DNA from: Dyadobacter bucti | GTDB taxonomy: Bacteria; Bacteroidota; Bacteroidia; Cytophagales; Spirosomataceae | DNA: 64,000 nt | Reading direction: 5' to 3' | Assembly (NCBI RefSeq): GCF_005869225.1 | Contig: NZ_SWFP01000001.1 | Span: 930,001 to 994,000 of the forward strand | Part shown: positions 1 through 9,769 of the stretch, piece by piece | Layout of the letters: each line of letters begins with the position of its first letter | Position numbering within the stretch: the stretch's first letter is position 1 | Notes under the pieces: model-generated | Databases searched by the model: none | Told to the model about the DNA's origin: nothing | The model's input: only the letters and a program-made list of their open reading frames with translations | Position numbers and translations under genes: made by a program

Positions 1-466
1 AGTAAATATGTAACCCAAATTAGTAAACAATTTTAATAACCCGAACGATAATAACTATTTTTTTTATTATCGTCTCTATTATAAACTTTCAAGGATCAAA
101 AAAACAGAATTTTTATAAAGTAAAACATAAAAAACACAGAATTTTATACATATCTAAGTTGTAAATATCCGAGGTATGAAGAATAAAATATTTTCTAGCA
201 AAAAAGTAGGATTTTGCTTCCCACAACGAAACGTAAGTACGTGATCTATAAGTTACAAACAGCCGGACAGCCATTGATACCGCAGGCAACTTCAGTCCGG
301 AACAATCCGGAATTGTGACAATCGGGAAGCGCAAGAGGGCTTTGCGACAGCCCGTGCCGGGAGTAAAAAGGCACGGGGCTTTCAAAGAGAAGAAAAACCG
401 CAATACCGTGCGGCACCAACGTCGCACGATAAACGTCACGCTGGACGTAAACAAAATTGGGAACGC
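1..466. other. AT-rich intergenic stretch with hairpins
   Basis: No convincing gene is seen. The first ~240 bases are AT-rich. Positions 270-380 hold several small inverted repeats; the clearest is AGCCCGTGCC at 349-358 against GGCACGGGGCT at 370-380, with one bulged G. It lies just past the stop of the membrane protein at 467-2179 (minus strand) and could end that transcript, but there is no clear T-run on that strand. Confidence 0.4.
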
Positions 467-2179
467 TCAACCCTCGATTTTATAATTAATACGTTTGATC
501 TTCTCAGCTTCGGTCGGGCAGAAAATAGCAAGGTTATAGTGGCTGCCGGGCTTTAATACGCCACCCAAATTACTGTCCAGAAAAAACCCTTTCTTGTAAT
601 ATTTGCCGTCCCTGAGCATATTCATCCGCCCGTTCTTTACCGGGTTCGCTACAAACAGATAAATATTTGTGTCGTTGTAGACCACCAGATAAATCCCTTT
701 GAAATGATTCGAAACTTCGGGATAGTCGTTGGTGTGCAAATTGATACACTTCCCCGCCCTTCCATCGCAGTCTGTACCTTCGGACACTTCAATATTTTTC
801 AGCAAAGGCGCCCGCTGCAGCTCCTCCCGGGAAAGCTGGGAAAAGACAGGGTTAAAAACGTAGACAGGGTCAGGGTTTCCCGCAATGGAATCACTGAGCA
901 TTTTGCTGGCCCCTTCGTAATAATCCGTATGCCTGTATATGAGCCACTCCCCGTTGTAATTGTAGTTAAAAAGCCCGGAGAGAAAATATGACTTGTAATT
1001 GGTAAGCTTGTCATAATTTGTATAGTAGTTGAACAGGAACATCAGCAAACTTGTGACACCAAAAAAAAGTCCGACCAGTTTCTGTTTGCGGAAATAAATC
1101 AGGAGGAAACAATAGAGCAGTATCCAGGAAACCATCGAGTAGATTTTGTACCGGCTGGAAAGCGTGTTCATCCCTACACCGGATGTTCGCGAATAGGCCA
1201 TAACGATCGATGTGATAATAATGAATGCGGCCATTCCCAGCCATGTTACCTTCAGCCTATTATCCCCTGAAAATTCACTCCCCGAAAACCGCTCTTTCAT
1301 AAGCAGGAAACCGCCTCCGCAAATCGCCGCAAATATTAAAAAGCCAAGGCACAGGGCCGGTATATTGACAGCGGCCACCGGGGAACCGACGTTCTCAGTG
1401 TAATCCAGGATACCGCCCAGAAAACCGAACAGGTTATAGAACAGGTACAACGGATTTTTAAAATGCCCGGATATTCCGAATGCATCGGTCGCGCTGTACA
1501 TTTTAAAATCATGAAAATAAAGGAGTACGGCAGCAGTACCGGTCATCCCCCATAGAAAAGCTGTTCTGAATCTTCCCTGGTAAAGAAGCACAAACAGGCC
1601 GGCCACAAAGGAAAACATTCCGTTCCCAAAGGAAAATGTCGCCAAAAGTGCCGTGAATAAAGCCAATATAATGCCCGCACGATCGTGGTACACCAATAGA
1701 TAGATTGTGAGAAGTCCCATAAAACCGACGGGCATGTAGACTGTACTGGCGCCCGCCCACAAATTGGCCTCGTAAGCCACAGGCCCGAAGAGCGTGAGTA
1801 CAACCGGAATAAGATAATATAAAGAAACACCGGTCTTCTTGATTATTTTCCAAAAAAGAAACGTAAACCCGACCAGGGTCAGGTTCCCGATCACGATGAT
1901 GGTCACAAAATTGACGTGACTGGTCAGCCAGTAGGAAACAAGGGCTGTTAACCTGGAATATACAATCCGGTGCTCAACCCATTGTTGTAACAAAAGCTGG
2001 AAACGTTCTGTGAGCGTTGAAGCATCCCTGAACTGCTGAGTGAAAAGCAAAAGGCAATACAGATCATCCCCATTGGGAATATTGACCGCATTACTGATCA
2101 CAATCGAAAAGAAAAAGGCAATAAGCAAAACGCAAATGCCAGCAGGTAACAATGATTGCAGATTCACAAAATAACCCAA
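467..2179 (-). CDS. Polytopic membrane protein of unknown function
   Basis: A 570-residue protein with about ten hydrophobic segments spread over roughly residues 10-390, followed by a ~170-residue soluble tail. The N-terminal membrane segment leads into a loop with NGDDLY and a further loop with Q-W-V-E-H-R, and a later loop carries A-N-L-W-A-G. This arrangement resembles integral membrane glycosyltransferase-like (GT-C or DUF6056-type) proteins, where acidic residues in the first outer loop matter, but the family is not recognised with confidence. The frame has no ATG near its start: the first usable codon is TTG at 2179, with GTG slightly downstream as alternative, so the start is uncertain. 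It stands alone, separated from the catabolic operon by ~530 bp including a strong terminator. Confidence 0.7.
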   Translation of the reverse strand: MGYFVNLQSLLPAGICVLLIAFFFSIVISNAVNIPNGDDLYCLLLFTQQFRDASTLTERFQLLLQQWVEHRIVYSRLTALVSYWLTSHVNFVTIIVIGNLTLVGFTFLFWKIIKKTGVSLYYLIPVVLTLFGPVAYEANLWAGASTVYMPVGFMGLLTIYLLVYHDRAGIILALFTALLATFSFGNGMFSFVAGLFVLLYQGRFRTAFLWGMTGTAAVLLYFHDFKMYSATDAFGISGHFKNPLYLFYNLFGFLGGILDYTENVGSPVAAVNIPALCLGFLIFAAICGGGFLLMKERFSGSEFSGDNRLKVTWLGMAAFIIITSIVMAYSRTSGVGMNTLSSRYKIYSMVSWILLYCFLLIYFRKQKLVGLFFGVTSLLMFLFNYYTNYDKLTNYKSYFLSGLFNYNYNGEWLIYRHTDYYEGASKMLSDSIAGNPDPVYVFNPVFSQLSREELQRAPLLKNIEVSEGTDCDGRAGKCINLHTNDYPEVSNHFKGIYLVVYNDTNIYLFVANPVKNGRMNMLRDGKYYKKGFFLDSNLGGVLKPGSHYNLAIFCPTEAEKIKRINYKIEG

Positions 2180-2651
2180 TAAGTGAATGTAAATGACCTA
2201 AATAATCACCCTGCGCCGAAAATACATGGGGCCGGACATATGCAAAAAATTGCGGGAACAGCAACATGACACCGGCAGTAATGATTGCCGGATGCTTGCC
2301 ATAAGGAGAATAGATGGAAACCTTTCTAAATAATTAAAATGAAGAAAGGGGTTGAGTAGATAGGACCGGTCCGCCGGGCGGCCGTCTAAATTCCTGGAAA
2401 TTGCAAACTTTCTTTTCGCAAAGAAGTTGCGTCTGAAGCACAGTAATCATAGGGATGGGTAAGTAGATTGTTAGATGATTTTTCCGGACCGAGCCACCAG
2501 GGGTGTTTATCGATCATAAACTAGATATTCTTATTTTTTTATAAAGTTAAAATATATACAACTAGTTACAAAAAATAAGTAGATGTTTTTCTACTAACGG
2601 TAACAATGATGCTGTGCATCAGGTGGTCGGCCGGGACAAGCCTAACCGGCT
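2180..2651. other. Intergenic region, no gene seen
   Basis: About 470 bases between the membrane-protein gene and the operon terminator. It contains AT-rich stretches (for example 2527-2580) that could hold the promoter of the minus-strand gene ending at 467, but no motif can be assigned. No open frame with a plausible start is convincing. Confidence 0.4.
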
Positions 2652-2700
2652 ACAAAGCAAAAGGGCCGCAGATCATAGATTTGCGGCCCTTTTGCTTTGT
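2652..2700 (-). terminator. Strong intrinsic terminator of the xylan/sugar-acid operon
   Basis: A perfect 19-bp inverted repeat (arms 2652-2670 and 2682-2700) encloses an 11-nt loop. The arms carry a GC core (GGGCCGCA) flanked by CTTTTGCTTTGT-type sequence that gives a T-rich tail on either strand. It begins 11 bases after the stop codon of the last gene (2712) of the long minus-strand operon, so it most likely ends that transcript. It would also work in the other direction. Confidence 0.85.
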
Positions 2701-2711
2701 ATTAATTGCAC

Positions 2712-3455
2712 TTAAAAATATCCTCCCTTTTCCGTAATATCCTGAATGGACTGTCCTTCTTTCACCCAGCCAAAAATCACCTTTTCGTTTTCGATAATTT
2801 CTTCGGCCCGCAGCAGGACGTCATAAGCTACGGTCCTTGGCACAACCAGAACACCATCGATATCCCCGAGAATGATATCCCCTGGTTTGATGGTAGCATC
2901 CCCTATTTGAAGCGTCACCTGGTAATGCGTGATCAGGCAGCGGCCCAGGCTTCCATTGGAAATCCTGTACTTATAAAAGATCGGAAAATCTGCCTCCAGA
3001 ATCTGGTGCGTATCCCGGATTCCACCGTCGATGCAGGCTGCTTTTACTTTCTTGCCTTTGGCAGTGGCGGTCATTACGCCGCCCCAGAGCGTCGCTTTCT
3101 GGTCGCCGGTCGTGTCCCAAACCACAAAAGAATCTTCATGCATTTCGTCCAGCATTTGCACCCGGAACTCCATTTCTCCCCTGATCATGGCATTAGGCGC
3201 ACTTTTCACGGTAAAAGCAAACCCGGCCACCGTACGGTATTCCCTGAGCGGCACAATATGTCCCGGTAGCGCCTGGTTCAGGAGGCAAAATTCCCGCATC
3301 ACATCGTTCACCGCGCCGGTGTACAGTTTCTCAAAACGTTCAAGTAATTCTTTGTCAGGAATTGGAAAAGGCTCCGTTGAACGGCCTTCTCTGAATTCGA
3401 TGAGCTTCTCAAGGTTCATCATCCCCACTTCTTTTTTATACTGGTCTACACTCAT
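2712..3455 (-). CDS. RraA-family protein (HMG/oxaloacetate aldolase-like)
   Basis: The 247-residue protein has the RraA/4-hydroxy-4-methyl-2-oxoglutarate aldolase fold signature: GG at 125-126, then D143 and R147-D148 in the stretch CIDGGIRD, which bind metal and the keto-acid in this family, and GDIDGVLVVPR near residue 200. It is a cytosolic protein with no signal peptide. Many family members cleave or decarboxylate short 2-keto acids to pyruvate; regulators of RNase E share the fold but are proteobacterial. Last gene of the operon, 49 bp after GH2 and 11 bp before the terminator. Its place beside a dehydratase and an SDR suggests a late, pyruvate-yielding step of sugar-acid breakdown; that role is inferred. 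ATG start at 3455. Confidence 0.88.
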   Translation of the reverse strand: MSVDQYKKEVGMMNLEKLIEFREGRSTEPFPIPDKELLERFEKLYTGAVNDVMREFCLLNQALPGHIVPLREYRTVAGFAFTVKSAPNAMIRGEMEFRVQMLDEMHEDSFVVWDTTGDQKATLWGGVMTATAKGKKVKAACIDGGIRDTHQILEADFPIFYKYRISNGSLGRCLITHYQVTLQIGDATIKPGDIILGDIDGVLVVPRTVAYDVLLRAEEIIENEKVIFGWVKEGQSIQDITEKGGYF

Positions 3456-3504
3456 GATTTTCGATTTTAAGCGTTGAATTTTTTATTTTATTGGTGTTTT
3501 GGTT

Positions 3505-6369
3505 CTAGTTTTTGGGTATGTACAGCGTTGAAGTCGCCAGCGGGGAGTTCCAGGATTTTACAGTCAGCATGGGTTGTCCGGCTGCTTCCGGTTCCCGCCA
3601 GAGCACGTCCAGCACGATCTGTCTCGCCTCTCCTGCCGCCAGCCAGAAATAATTGTCTTCTGCCACAATCGCCCTTTTCACTCCCGAAATATCCATTTTT
3701 GTCATAAATGCGGGCGAGGTCCCTGTGTTTTTTACGGTCACTTTAATGCGGCTCCGGTCATTTCCGATCTTCTCCTGGCTGTTCGCGGCAATGGTCAGGG
3801 TCGTTTGCGGGGATTGAGCCATCGCAGGTTTGAGCCAGGGCCCTTTGTCCAGTGCAATCCAGGGAATCGGTGTTGAAGTATATTCCTTAAAAAAGGCCTC
3901 GTCACGCATTTTGGAAAGTACCCTTGGAAAATAAACGGAGCGGGAGATCAGCTTTCCGGCCTGATCCTTTAACTCTGCGAGCACCAGTAAAAAACGGTCG
4001 TTGTACTCAGCGGGAATTGTGAATTTGCCCGTTGCGGCGCTGGTCACCGAAGTTCCGGCCTGGATCTGCAAGGACTTTTCGTTTTTCCAAAGGGTTTTAA
4101 ATGCGTCGTCCAATACACTGACAGACAATTTCGCACCATTGATCGCACCCGGAGATGCATGTGTGACTTTGACTGGCAGGTCCATTTGTTCCCCCGATTT
4201 CCACAACAGCCGCTGAATATCCACGGCAACATGTGTCGGCTCATAAGTTCTTTTCAGGAAATAATAAGGTGCGCCTGCGTTACCGAACCAATCCATCAGC
4301 TGGATCGCGATCACGGGCCAGTGCCGTTTGAATACCCAGGGCATCAAACCCGTCGTCACCGGGTAATTCCCCTGCACCTTTTCCGAAAAAACCTGATAAA
4401 ATTCCCCTGCGCCCACCTGCGATGCTTCTGAAATTTCATCGATGGTAGGGTCTGCTACGTCGACGATGTGAGAGGCGCGGCTCAGCATTCGCGGGACACG
4501 GCCAGGGCCGTATTCCGTAAAATGATGAATAAATTCAGGATGGTCTTTTTCAAAAGTTTTCTCCCACATTTTGCCCAATCCTACAAACTCCTTGTTATTC
4601 ACAGTTTCATAAAAAACGCTTGCCTCGGGGAGCGAGTGCATGCCGGTTTCGGAAATCCACGGCGCTTTTGCATAGCTGCGATTGTACCACACCGGATCCA
4701 TGTCCGGGTAAACGTGTATGGCGCCGTGGTCGGGCGTGGTCCGTTTGAATGGTCTCGCGCGATCGAAAATTTTCAAATTGCGTTCCAGGATACCCATGGA
4801 AGTGGCATTGCCGGACGAATACGCATTGAATTCGTTCCCCCCGCACCAGATCGCCAGCGAAGGGTGGTTTCTCAGACGCACAATATTCTGAACTACCTGC
4901 GCCTCCCACACATCCTGCGGGTAATCGGGCGTGTCCTGGTTGCCGATCGGGAAATCCTGCCAGACCATGATCCCGAGCTCGTCGCAGATATCATAAAAAT
5001 GTTTTGTTTCCAGCAGCCCGCCACCCCAGATCCTGATCAGCTGAACGCCCATTTTCTTGGCCGCTTCCAGGGTCCACCGGTATCGTTCGTAGGGCAGATC
5101 CAGCAGAATGTCCTGGGGAGTAAAATTCATCCCTTTGACAAAAACCTTTTTGCCATTGATCACAAACTGCCAGTCGTCCCACCGGTCGCGGGTACGGGGC
5201 CCGCCCGTCGGCAGAAAGGCAATGGTACGGATGCCGTGTTTAAAACTGATGTTATCCAAAACCTTGTTGTCCTGCATCAATGTGATCCTGACATCATACA
5301 TATCCGCTTTTCCGAGTCCGGTGGGATTCCAAAGCTTTGGATTAGCAAGTACAATATCTTTTTCCAGCCAGTTCCGGCCTTTGGTGAGCGCTATTTTCCA
5401 GGCTTGTTTACTCACCGGTTTCCCGTCCGACAAAAGCTCCAGCTGTACCGTGTAATTTCCGTTTTGCGCCTCGAATTTCTGCCCGAAGTTGTCCGGATGG
5501 TCCAGTTGCGTATTGTTCCAGGGGTGGAGCTTCAAATTGGTAGAAGGTTCGCCGGCAAGAAGTTCGAGCGACAAATGAAGCGCCGCCTGCTTATCCGAAG
5601 ATTTTACGGTAGTCAGGAACGGGCGTTCCAGGTGTACTTTCGGAACAATCTCGAGCCTCACTCCCTGCCACATTCCCACGCTGAAAAATGCCTCCCCACC
5701 CGAGCCGCCTGAAATTACCCACGGTTTGATGATCTTGCCGCTTACCCTGGGATTGTAACCTTTGCGTTTTGAATAATCAAATTCCCCCGAAGCCGACCGC
5801 GGCAAATCTTCCAGCTTGGTCGCTTTGTTGCCCCAGTTCCCGGCCCGTACTTCAACTACAATTTCATTCTCTGCTTTCAGAAAGCGGCTGATTTCTATCG
5901 TCGGCCCTCCGAACATTCCTTCATGAACACCCACCAATGAATCGTTCACCCATACTTTTGAAAAATAATCGACCCCTTCAAAACATAGAAATACATAGCT
6001 GTCCGCATCCTTTTCAGGCATTTGGAACGAACGGCGGTAGTACCATACTTTCTCGTCGAGCCACCAGTACTTTTCTGAATTCTTGTTATAATAAGGATGC
6101 GGCAACTTTCCCGCCTTGAAATACGACCAGTGAACCGAATTTGGAATGCTGGTTTTGAAAACGTCCTTCAATCCGGACCATTCGGAGCTGCTTTCGATTG
6201 GCTTGTCAGCATGCCCCAGCGTCCAGCCTTCGCCGGATAATTCCACATGCTGCGCACCGCTCCGTTCTGTGACGCGATAAGGTTGCCAGAGGTTTTTCTC
6301 TGCCGGCTGGCTTCTGACCACCGCGGTTATTAAAAGTAGTGAAATAGTGAGATATGCGAATATTTTCAT
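3505..6369 (-). CDS. Glycoside hydrolase family 2 protein, secreted
   Basis: The 954-residue protein starts with a Sec signal peptide (residues 1-20, ending VVRSQ). It has the GH2 layout: an N-terminal jelly-roll domain (~60-210), an immunoglobulin-like domain, a TIM barrel (~390-700) and C-terminal beta domains. The acid/base is E513 in WCGGNEF and the nucleophile E574 in SETG. The sequence style (NHPSLAIWCGGNE) is that of beta-mannosidase and exo-beta-glucosaminidase relatives rather than LacZ. Specificity cannot be read from sequence; in a locus with two GH10 enzymes, an exo-acting beta-glycosidase on hemicellulose oligosaccharides in the periplasm is likely. It lies 20 bp after the SDR gene and 49 bp before the RraA gene. 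Confidence 0.92.
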   Translation of the reverse strand: MKIFAYLTISLLLITAVVRSQPAEKNLWQPYRVTERSGAQHVELSGEGWTLGHADKPIESSSEWSGLKDVFKTSIPNSVHWSYFKAGKLPHPYYNKNSEKYWWLDEKVWYYRRSFQMPEKDADSYVFLCFEGVDYFSKVWVNDSLVGVHEGMFGGPTIEISRFLKAENEIVVEVRAGNWGNKATKLEDLPRSASGEFDYSKRKGYNPRVSGKIIKPWVISGGSGGEAFFSVGMWQGVRLEIVPKVHLERPFLTTVKSSDKQAALHLSLELLAGEPSTNLKLHPWNNTQLDHPDNFGQKFEAQNGNYTVQLELLSDGKPVSKQAWKIALTKGRNWLEKDIVLANPKLWNPTGLGKADMYDVRITLMQDNKVLDNISFKHGIRTIAFLPTGGPRTRDRWDDWQFVINGKKVFVKGMNFTPQDILLDLPYERYRWTLEAAKKMGVQLIRIWGGGLLETKHFYDICDELGIMVWQDFPIGNQDTPDYPQDVWEAQVVQNIVRLRNHPSLAIWCGGNEFNAYSSGNATSMGILERNLKIFDRARPFKRTTPDHGAIHVYPDMDPVWYNRSYAKAPWISETGMHSLPEASVFYETVNNKEFVGLGKMWEKTFEKDHPEFIHHFTEYGPGRVPRMLSRASHIVDVADPTIDEISEASQVGAGEFYQVFSEKVQGNYPVTTGLMPWVFKRHWPVIAIQLMDWFGNAGAPYYFLKRTYEPTHVAVDIQRLLWKSGEQMDLPVKVTHASPGAINGAKLSVSVLDDAFKTLWKNEKSLQIQAGTSVTSAATGKFTIPAEYNDRFLLVLAELKDQAGKLISRSVYFPRVLSKMRDEAFFKEYTSTPIPWIALDKGPWLKPAMAQSPQTTLTIAANSQEKIGNDRSRIKVTVKNTGTSPAFMTKMDISGVKRAIVAEDNYFWLAAGEARQIVLDVLWREPEAAGQPMLTVKSWNSPLATSTLYIPKN

Positions 6370-6389
6370 GCCTTATGATGATAAATGGT

Positions 6390-7205
6390 TCATTTCCGGC
6401 CAGTGTCCTGGCCGGTAGTATCATTGTAGGGTTTGGGCTTTCCATAACCGCGCATTAGCAGCAGACCTCCGTCCACGGTAATAGATTCGCCGGTCAGGTA
6501 ACTTCCGGACACCAGCAGATTGACCAGCACAGCCGCTACCTCACCGGCCAGCCCGAAACGGCCCATAGCAATGCCTTCATTGATTTCCCTGAAAGCAGCC
6601 GGATCTTCCCGGGCTTCCCTGGTCATATCGGTTTCGATGGCACCGGCGGCAATGGTATTTATTTTGATGTTATGCGGTGCAAGTTCCAGCGCAACACCTT
6701 TCATCAATGTTTCCAGGGCGCTCTTGGAGGCGCCGTAAGCGCTCTGCCCAATTCCCGGACGGATTCCGTTCACGGAGGTAATCGTATAAATTGCCCCCTC
6801 CACCCTATGTTCCACCATACTCCGGGCGATCGCCTGGGTAAGAAAAAAAGTCCCCCTGAAATTGGTATTCATAAAAAGATCAACATCCTGCTCGGTTGTG
6901 TCGAGAAATAGCTTTTTGTAGGATACACCCGCATTATTGACCAGAAAATCAACTCCGGACATCTTTTCCCAGGCCTCTTCCGCAAGCTTTTTTACCTGTT
7001 GCAGATCAGCAATATCCGCCTGAAAAATATGGGCACTACCATTGCGCGACCGTACCAGTGCGGCAAGTTCCTCGGCCTCTTCCGTGATATTCTGGTAATG
7101 AATGCCGACCTCGCATCCCTCATCTGCAAGTTGCAGCACCACTGCCCGCCCTATTCCCCGGTTTGCACCTGTCACCAACGCCTTTTTCCCTGCCAATCTA
7201 TTCAT
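6390..7205 (-). CDS. SDR-family NAD(P)-dependent oxidoreductase
   Basis: A classical 271-residue short-chain dehydrogenase/reductase. The TGANRGIG nucleotide-binding motif is at residues 12-19, NNAG at 90-93, and the catalytic S144, Y157 and K161 (YGASK) are all present, followed by a typical PG/AAGAIETDM segment and a C-terminal DGG. The residue after the first beta strand region (HYQN) hints at NADP preference, but this is weak. Cytosolic. It sits between the enolase-superfamily dehydratase (24 bp gap) and GH2 (20 bp gap), so oxidation or reduction of a sugar, lactone or keto-deoxy acid in the same pathway is likely. Generic FabG-type annotation would be misleading here. Confidence 0.92.
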   Translation of the reverse strand: MNRLAGKKALVTGANRGIGRAVVLQLADEGCEVGIHYQNITEEAEELAALVRSRNGSAHIFQADIADLQQVKKLAEEAWEKMSGVDFLVNNAGVSYKKLFLDTTEQDVDLFMNTNFRGTFFLTQAIARSMVEHRVEGAIYTITSVNGIRPGIGQSAYGASKSALETLMKGVALELAPHNIKINTIAAGAIETDMTREAREDPAAFREINEGIAMGRFGLAGEVAAVLVNLLVSGSYLTGESITVDGGLLLMRGYGKPKPYNDTTGQDTGRK

Positions 7206-7229
7206 ATACTGTTGATTATATTCAGGATA

Positions 7230-8423
7230 TTAAATGCCTCCTACTTTGGGATACCAGTCTGGCCGGTACGGGTCCTGGTGGAAACGGGCATAGTAGTCTC
7301 CTTTTTCCTCGTAATATTTTTCGTAAAATTTCATCTTGTCCTCATCCAGACTCACACCCAGCCCCGGCCCGGTGGGAACCTTGATGCATCCGTTTTTATA
7401 CTCCATTTTGCCTCCCTGAATGATATCGTCGGTCAGATAATGGTAGTGGGCGTCGCCTGCGAAAGTCATTGTGGGGATGGTGGCGGCAGTATGGATCATC
7501 GCCGCGAGTTCGATCCCGAACTCAGCCCCGCTATGCATGGCAATGCCCATATTAAAGGTATTGCATATGGCTACAAGGTCTTTCACACCGCGGGGACCCT
7601 CCCAATAGTGAATATCGGTAAGCACAATGTCCACTGCGCCCAGCCGTATCGCAGGCGCCAGATCGTCAAAGCGCGCGGGGTACATATTGGTGGCGATCGG
7701 AATGCGTACCTGCTGGCGAACAGAGGCATTGCCCTGCAAACCCCAGGACGGATCTTCAAAGTACTCGATGTTCAGCTGTTCCATCCGTTTTCCCATCTGC
7801 ACGGCAGTCGGTACAGACCATACTCCGTTGGGGTCGATGCGGAGGCCAAAATCATCGCCCAGCTTCTGACGGCAGAGTTCCAGCACCCGCACTTCCTCCT
7901 GCGGCGACATTACTCCCGCTTTAAGTTTCATGGCATTCACGCCAAGGGTTTCGTGCAATTCCACACAGTAATCGGCCAGGTCTTCGGCTGTTTCATCATG
8001 TTTTCCGTCGCCGGGGCGGTCGTAACGCCAGAACAAATAGGCAATGAAAGGTACTTCGTCACGAATACGGCCGCCGAGGAGATCGCTCATCGGCCTGTTC
8101 AAAACCTTCCCCTGGATATCCAGGCAAGCCATTTCCAAGGCCGCATACAGCCGGGCATTGGACATGTAATAAATACTGCGCAACACTTTCAGCTTCATCA
8201 CTTCCAGCTGAAAAGGATCCAGTCCGATGATTCTCGGTTTCAGTTTTTGCAATGCGCCGCGCTGGTCACCGCCGCCTACTTCTCCCAGGCCGACGATACC
8301 TTCATCGGTTACTACTTCCAGAATGGTCCGTAAAAAATAGCCGGGATGCACACCGGTATTATGTCTCAATTGGGCATTCAGCGGAATGGCGACGCAGCGC
8401 GTTCTGAGGTCAACAATTTTCAT
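7230..8423 (-). CDS. Enolase-superfamily sugar-acid dehydratase (glucarate-dehydratase-like)
   Basis: The 397-residue protein has the enolase-superfamily capping domain (1-125) and modified TIM barrel. Visible catalytic elements are K166-x-K168 (MKLKAGV), D197 and N199 (RIDPNG), E223-D224 (YFEDP), N246 (IATNM), D270 and H297 (MHSG). The third metal ligand position being Asn in IATNM, plus the late Asp/His pair, matches the glucarate dehydratase subgroup rather than mandelate racemase or muconate lactonising enzymes. Expected reaction: abstraction of a proton alpha to a carboxylate and loss of water from an aldonic or aldaric acid. Cytosolic. It starts 2 bp after the GH10 stop, so it is translationally tied to the glycanase genes, which argues that the released sugar or uronic acid is catabolised through an oxidative, non-phosphorylating route. 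Confidence 0.88.
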   Translation of the reverse strand: MKIVDLRTRCVAIPLNAQLRHNTGVHPGYFLRTILEVVTDEGIVGLGEVGGGDQRGALQKLKPRIIGLDPFQLEVMKLKVLRSIYYMSNARLYAALEMACLDIQGKVLNRPMSDLLGGRIRDEVPFIAYLFWRYDRPGDGKHDETAEDLADYCVELHETLGVNAMKLKAGVMSPQEEVRVLELCRQKLGDDFGLRIDPNGVWSVPTAVQMGKRMEQLNIEYFEDPSWGLQGNASVRQQVRIPIATNMYPARFDDLAPAIRLGAVDIVLTDIHYWEGPRGVKDLVAICNTFNMGIAMHSGAEFGIELAAMIHTAATIPTMTFAGDAHYHYLTDDIIQGGKMEYKNGCIKVPTGPGLGVSLDEDKMKFYEKYYEEKGDYYARFHQDPYRPDWYPKVGGI

Positions 8424-8425
8424 AT

Positions 8426-9769
8426 TCAGATAGCTATGGACAGGATGTTTTTCTGGTCTTTTTTAATGGAGAATTTCTTTTCGACAATTTGTTTCCCAAC
8501 CGTGATTTTTACGGAATAATCGCCGTAAAACCCGCGGAAAGTAACAGGATTATTGCTTTCAACATTCTGACTGACAGATGTTTTCCACTCTTTATTAATC
8601 AATTCATTTAAAACATGGTAGGAAGGTTTCGGGCTCATATCTTCATTCAGGAATCCGCCGCGCCATTTATCCTCCCCGGCTACGGCCGTTCCGTCCGACA
8701 TGTTCCACCAGATGATGGCTTCGACAGCCTGATGGCTGAACCAGGCACGGTAAAAATTACGTGTCATTTTCGCCTGGTTTTGCAGTCCGGTTTCGTTGTT
8801 GGGCAAAGTAGGGATCGTAATTTCCGAGATGTGGATCGGCACATTGTATTTTCCATACAGGTCCAGGACATCAAAAACGGTCTTCGGCGTAATGCTTTTA
8901 CCCGCTACCACATCGTAATGGAGCGCCTCGCTGAAAAAGTGGAACTGCAGACCTATCCCGTCAATTTTGGCCCCTTTCAGTTGCATGTTTTCAATCAGCA
9001 CATTGTACGGGCTGTATTCCCGGTGATAGTTCGACCAGATGCTCGTGGTTTCATTGATAAAACCCCGGGTCGTTTTCGGGAAATTTTCGGAAAACTGCTG
9101 AAATGCTTTAAGACCATAATTGTCAGGCATTTGAATGGCATTACTATGATAAGAAAGCAGCTCATTGACCACATCCCAGGTTTTGACGCGCTCCCCGTAC
9201 CGTTCGCCCAGTTGCCGGATACGTTCATTGATTTTTTGCTGAATGACCGTCGTGTCGCGTGGAAGCCAGTCGGGAGTGGAATGTTTTACATTGTCCCAAA
9301 CCAGCGTGTGGCCTTTGGGCGTAATGCCGTTCTTCTCGCAAAATTCAAGTACGGGATCCGGCGGCGGGCGGCGGTAAATTTCCTTGCTCGACGCTTCATA
9401 TCTGAGATCACCAGGTTCGGGTTCCAGTGTTTTCCAGTAAAAAGGCACGCAGGCGGTATTGAAGAGGCTCCTGAAAATGTCCTCATAACGCTTGTTCTGC
9501 TCAGGCTTCTGATAACCGTTCAGCATGAAAATATTGGAACCGAACTGAAATTCATGTGTCAGTTGTGTTATCTCAATTTTCGCGTTTTTGGGTAGTTTCC
9601 CTTTTTTTGAATGAACCGTAATACTGGCGTCACCTTTACGGTTGGTTTCAATTCCCTGCTGAATGCGCTGTTCCACAGCCGGGTCCGACCATAAGGAATC
9701 ATACCGGTTCTGGGCCGAAACCCATGTTGTAATCAGGCTTAACGTTAGAAAAACGAAGATTCTTTTCAT
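8426..9769 (-). CDS. GH10 endo-1,4-beta-xylanase, secreted (copy A)
   Basis: 447 residues with a Sec signal peptide (1-20, ends WVSAQ). After ~45 residues of beta-rich N-terminus comes a GH10 barrel. Diagnostic motifs are GHTLVWDN (substrate-binding His/Trp), the acid/base E203 in WDVVNE and the nucleophile E316 in HISEI; their spacing (113 residues) is normal for GH10. A ~50-residue beta extension follows the barrel (residues ~395-447). It has no carbohydrate-binding module of recognisable type. ATG at 9769 overlaps the MFS stop by 4 bp (ATGA), and the next gene begins 2 bp downstream. The N-terminal RIQQGIE...KGDASI stretch is shared with copy B (13354-14895), so the two are paralogues. Confidence 0.95.
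   Translation of the reverse strand: MKRIFVFLTLSLITTWVSAQNRYDSLWSDPAVEQRIQQGIETNRKGDASITVHSKKGKLPKNAKIEITQLTHEFQFGSNIFMLNGYQKPEQNKRYEDIFRSLFNTACVPFYWKTLEPEPGDLRYEASSKEIYRRPPPDPVLEFCEKNGITPKGHTLVWDNVKHSTPDWLPRDTTVIQQKINERIRQLGERYGERVKTWDVVNELLSYHSNAIQMPDNYGLKAFQQFSENFPKTTRGFINETTSIWSNYHREYSPYNVLIENMQLKGAKIDGIGLQFHFFSEALHYDVVAGKSITPKTVFDVLDLYGKYNVPIHISEITIPTLPNNETGLQNQAKMTRNFYRAWFSHQAVEAIIWWNMSDGTAVAGEDKWRGGFLNEDMSPKPSYHVLNELINKEWKTSVSQNVESNNPVTFRGFYGDYSVKITVGKQIVEKKFSIKKDQKNILSIAI

Noticed and set aside
349..380. Definite terminator for the 467-2179 gene.
   Set aside because: The stem is fair but has a bulge and no T-run on the minus strand, so it is only mentioned as a possibility.
2531..2560. 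AT-rich near-palindrome as a third IclR site.
   Set aside because: Half sites differ (TTTTAT and TTAAAA) and the spacer is 4 rather than 3; it does not match the shared 20-base pattern.
6390..7205. FabG (fatty-acid synthesis) assignment for the SDR.
   Set aside because: No acp, fabD or fabF nearby; the operon is catabolic, and SDR motifs alone do not give substrate.
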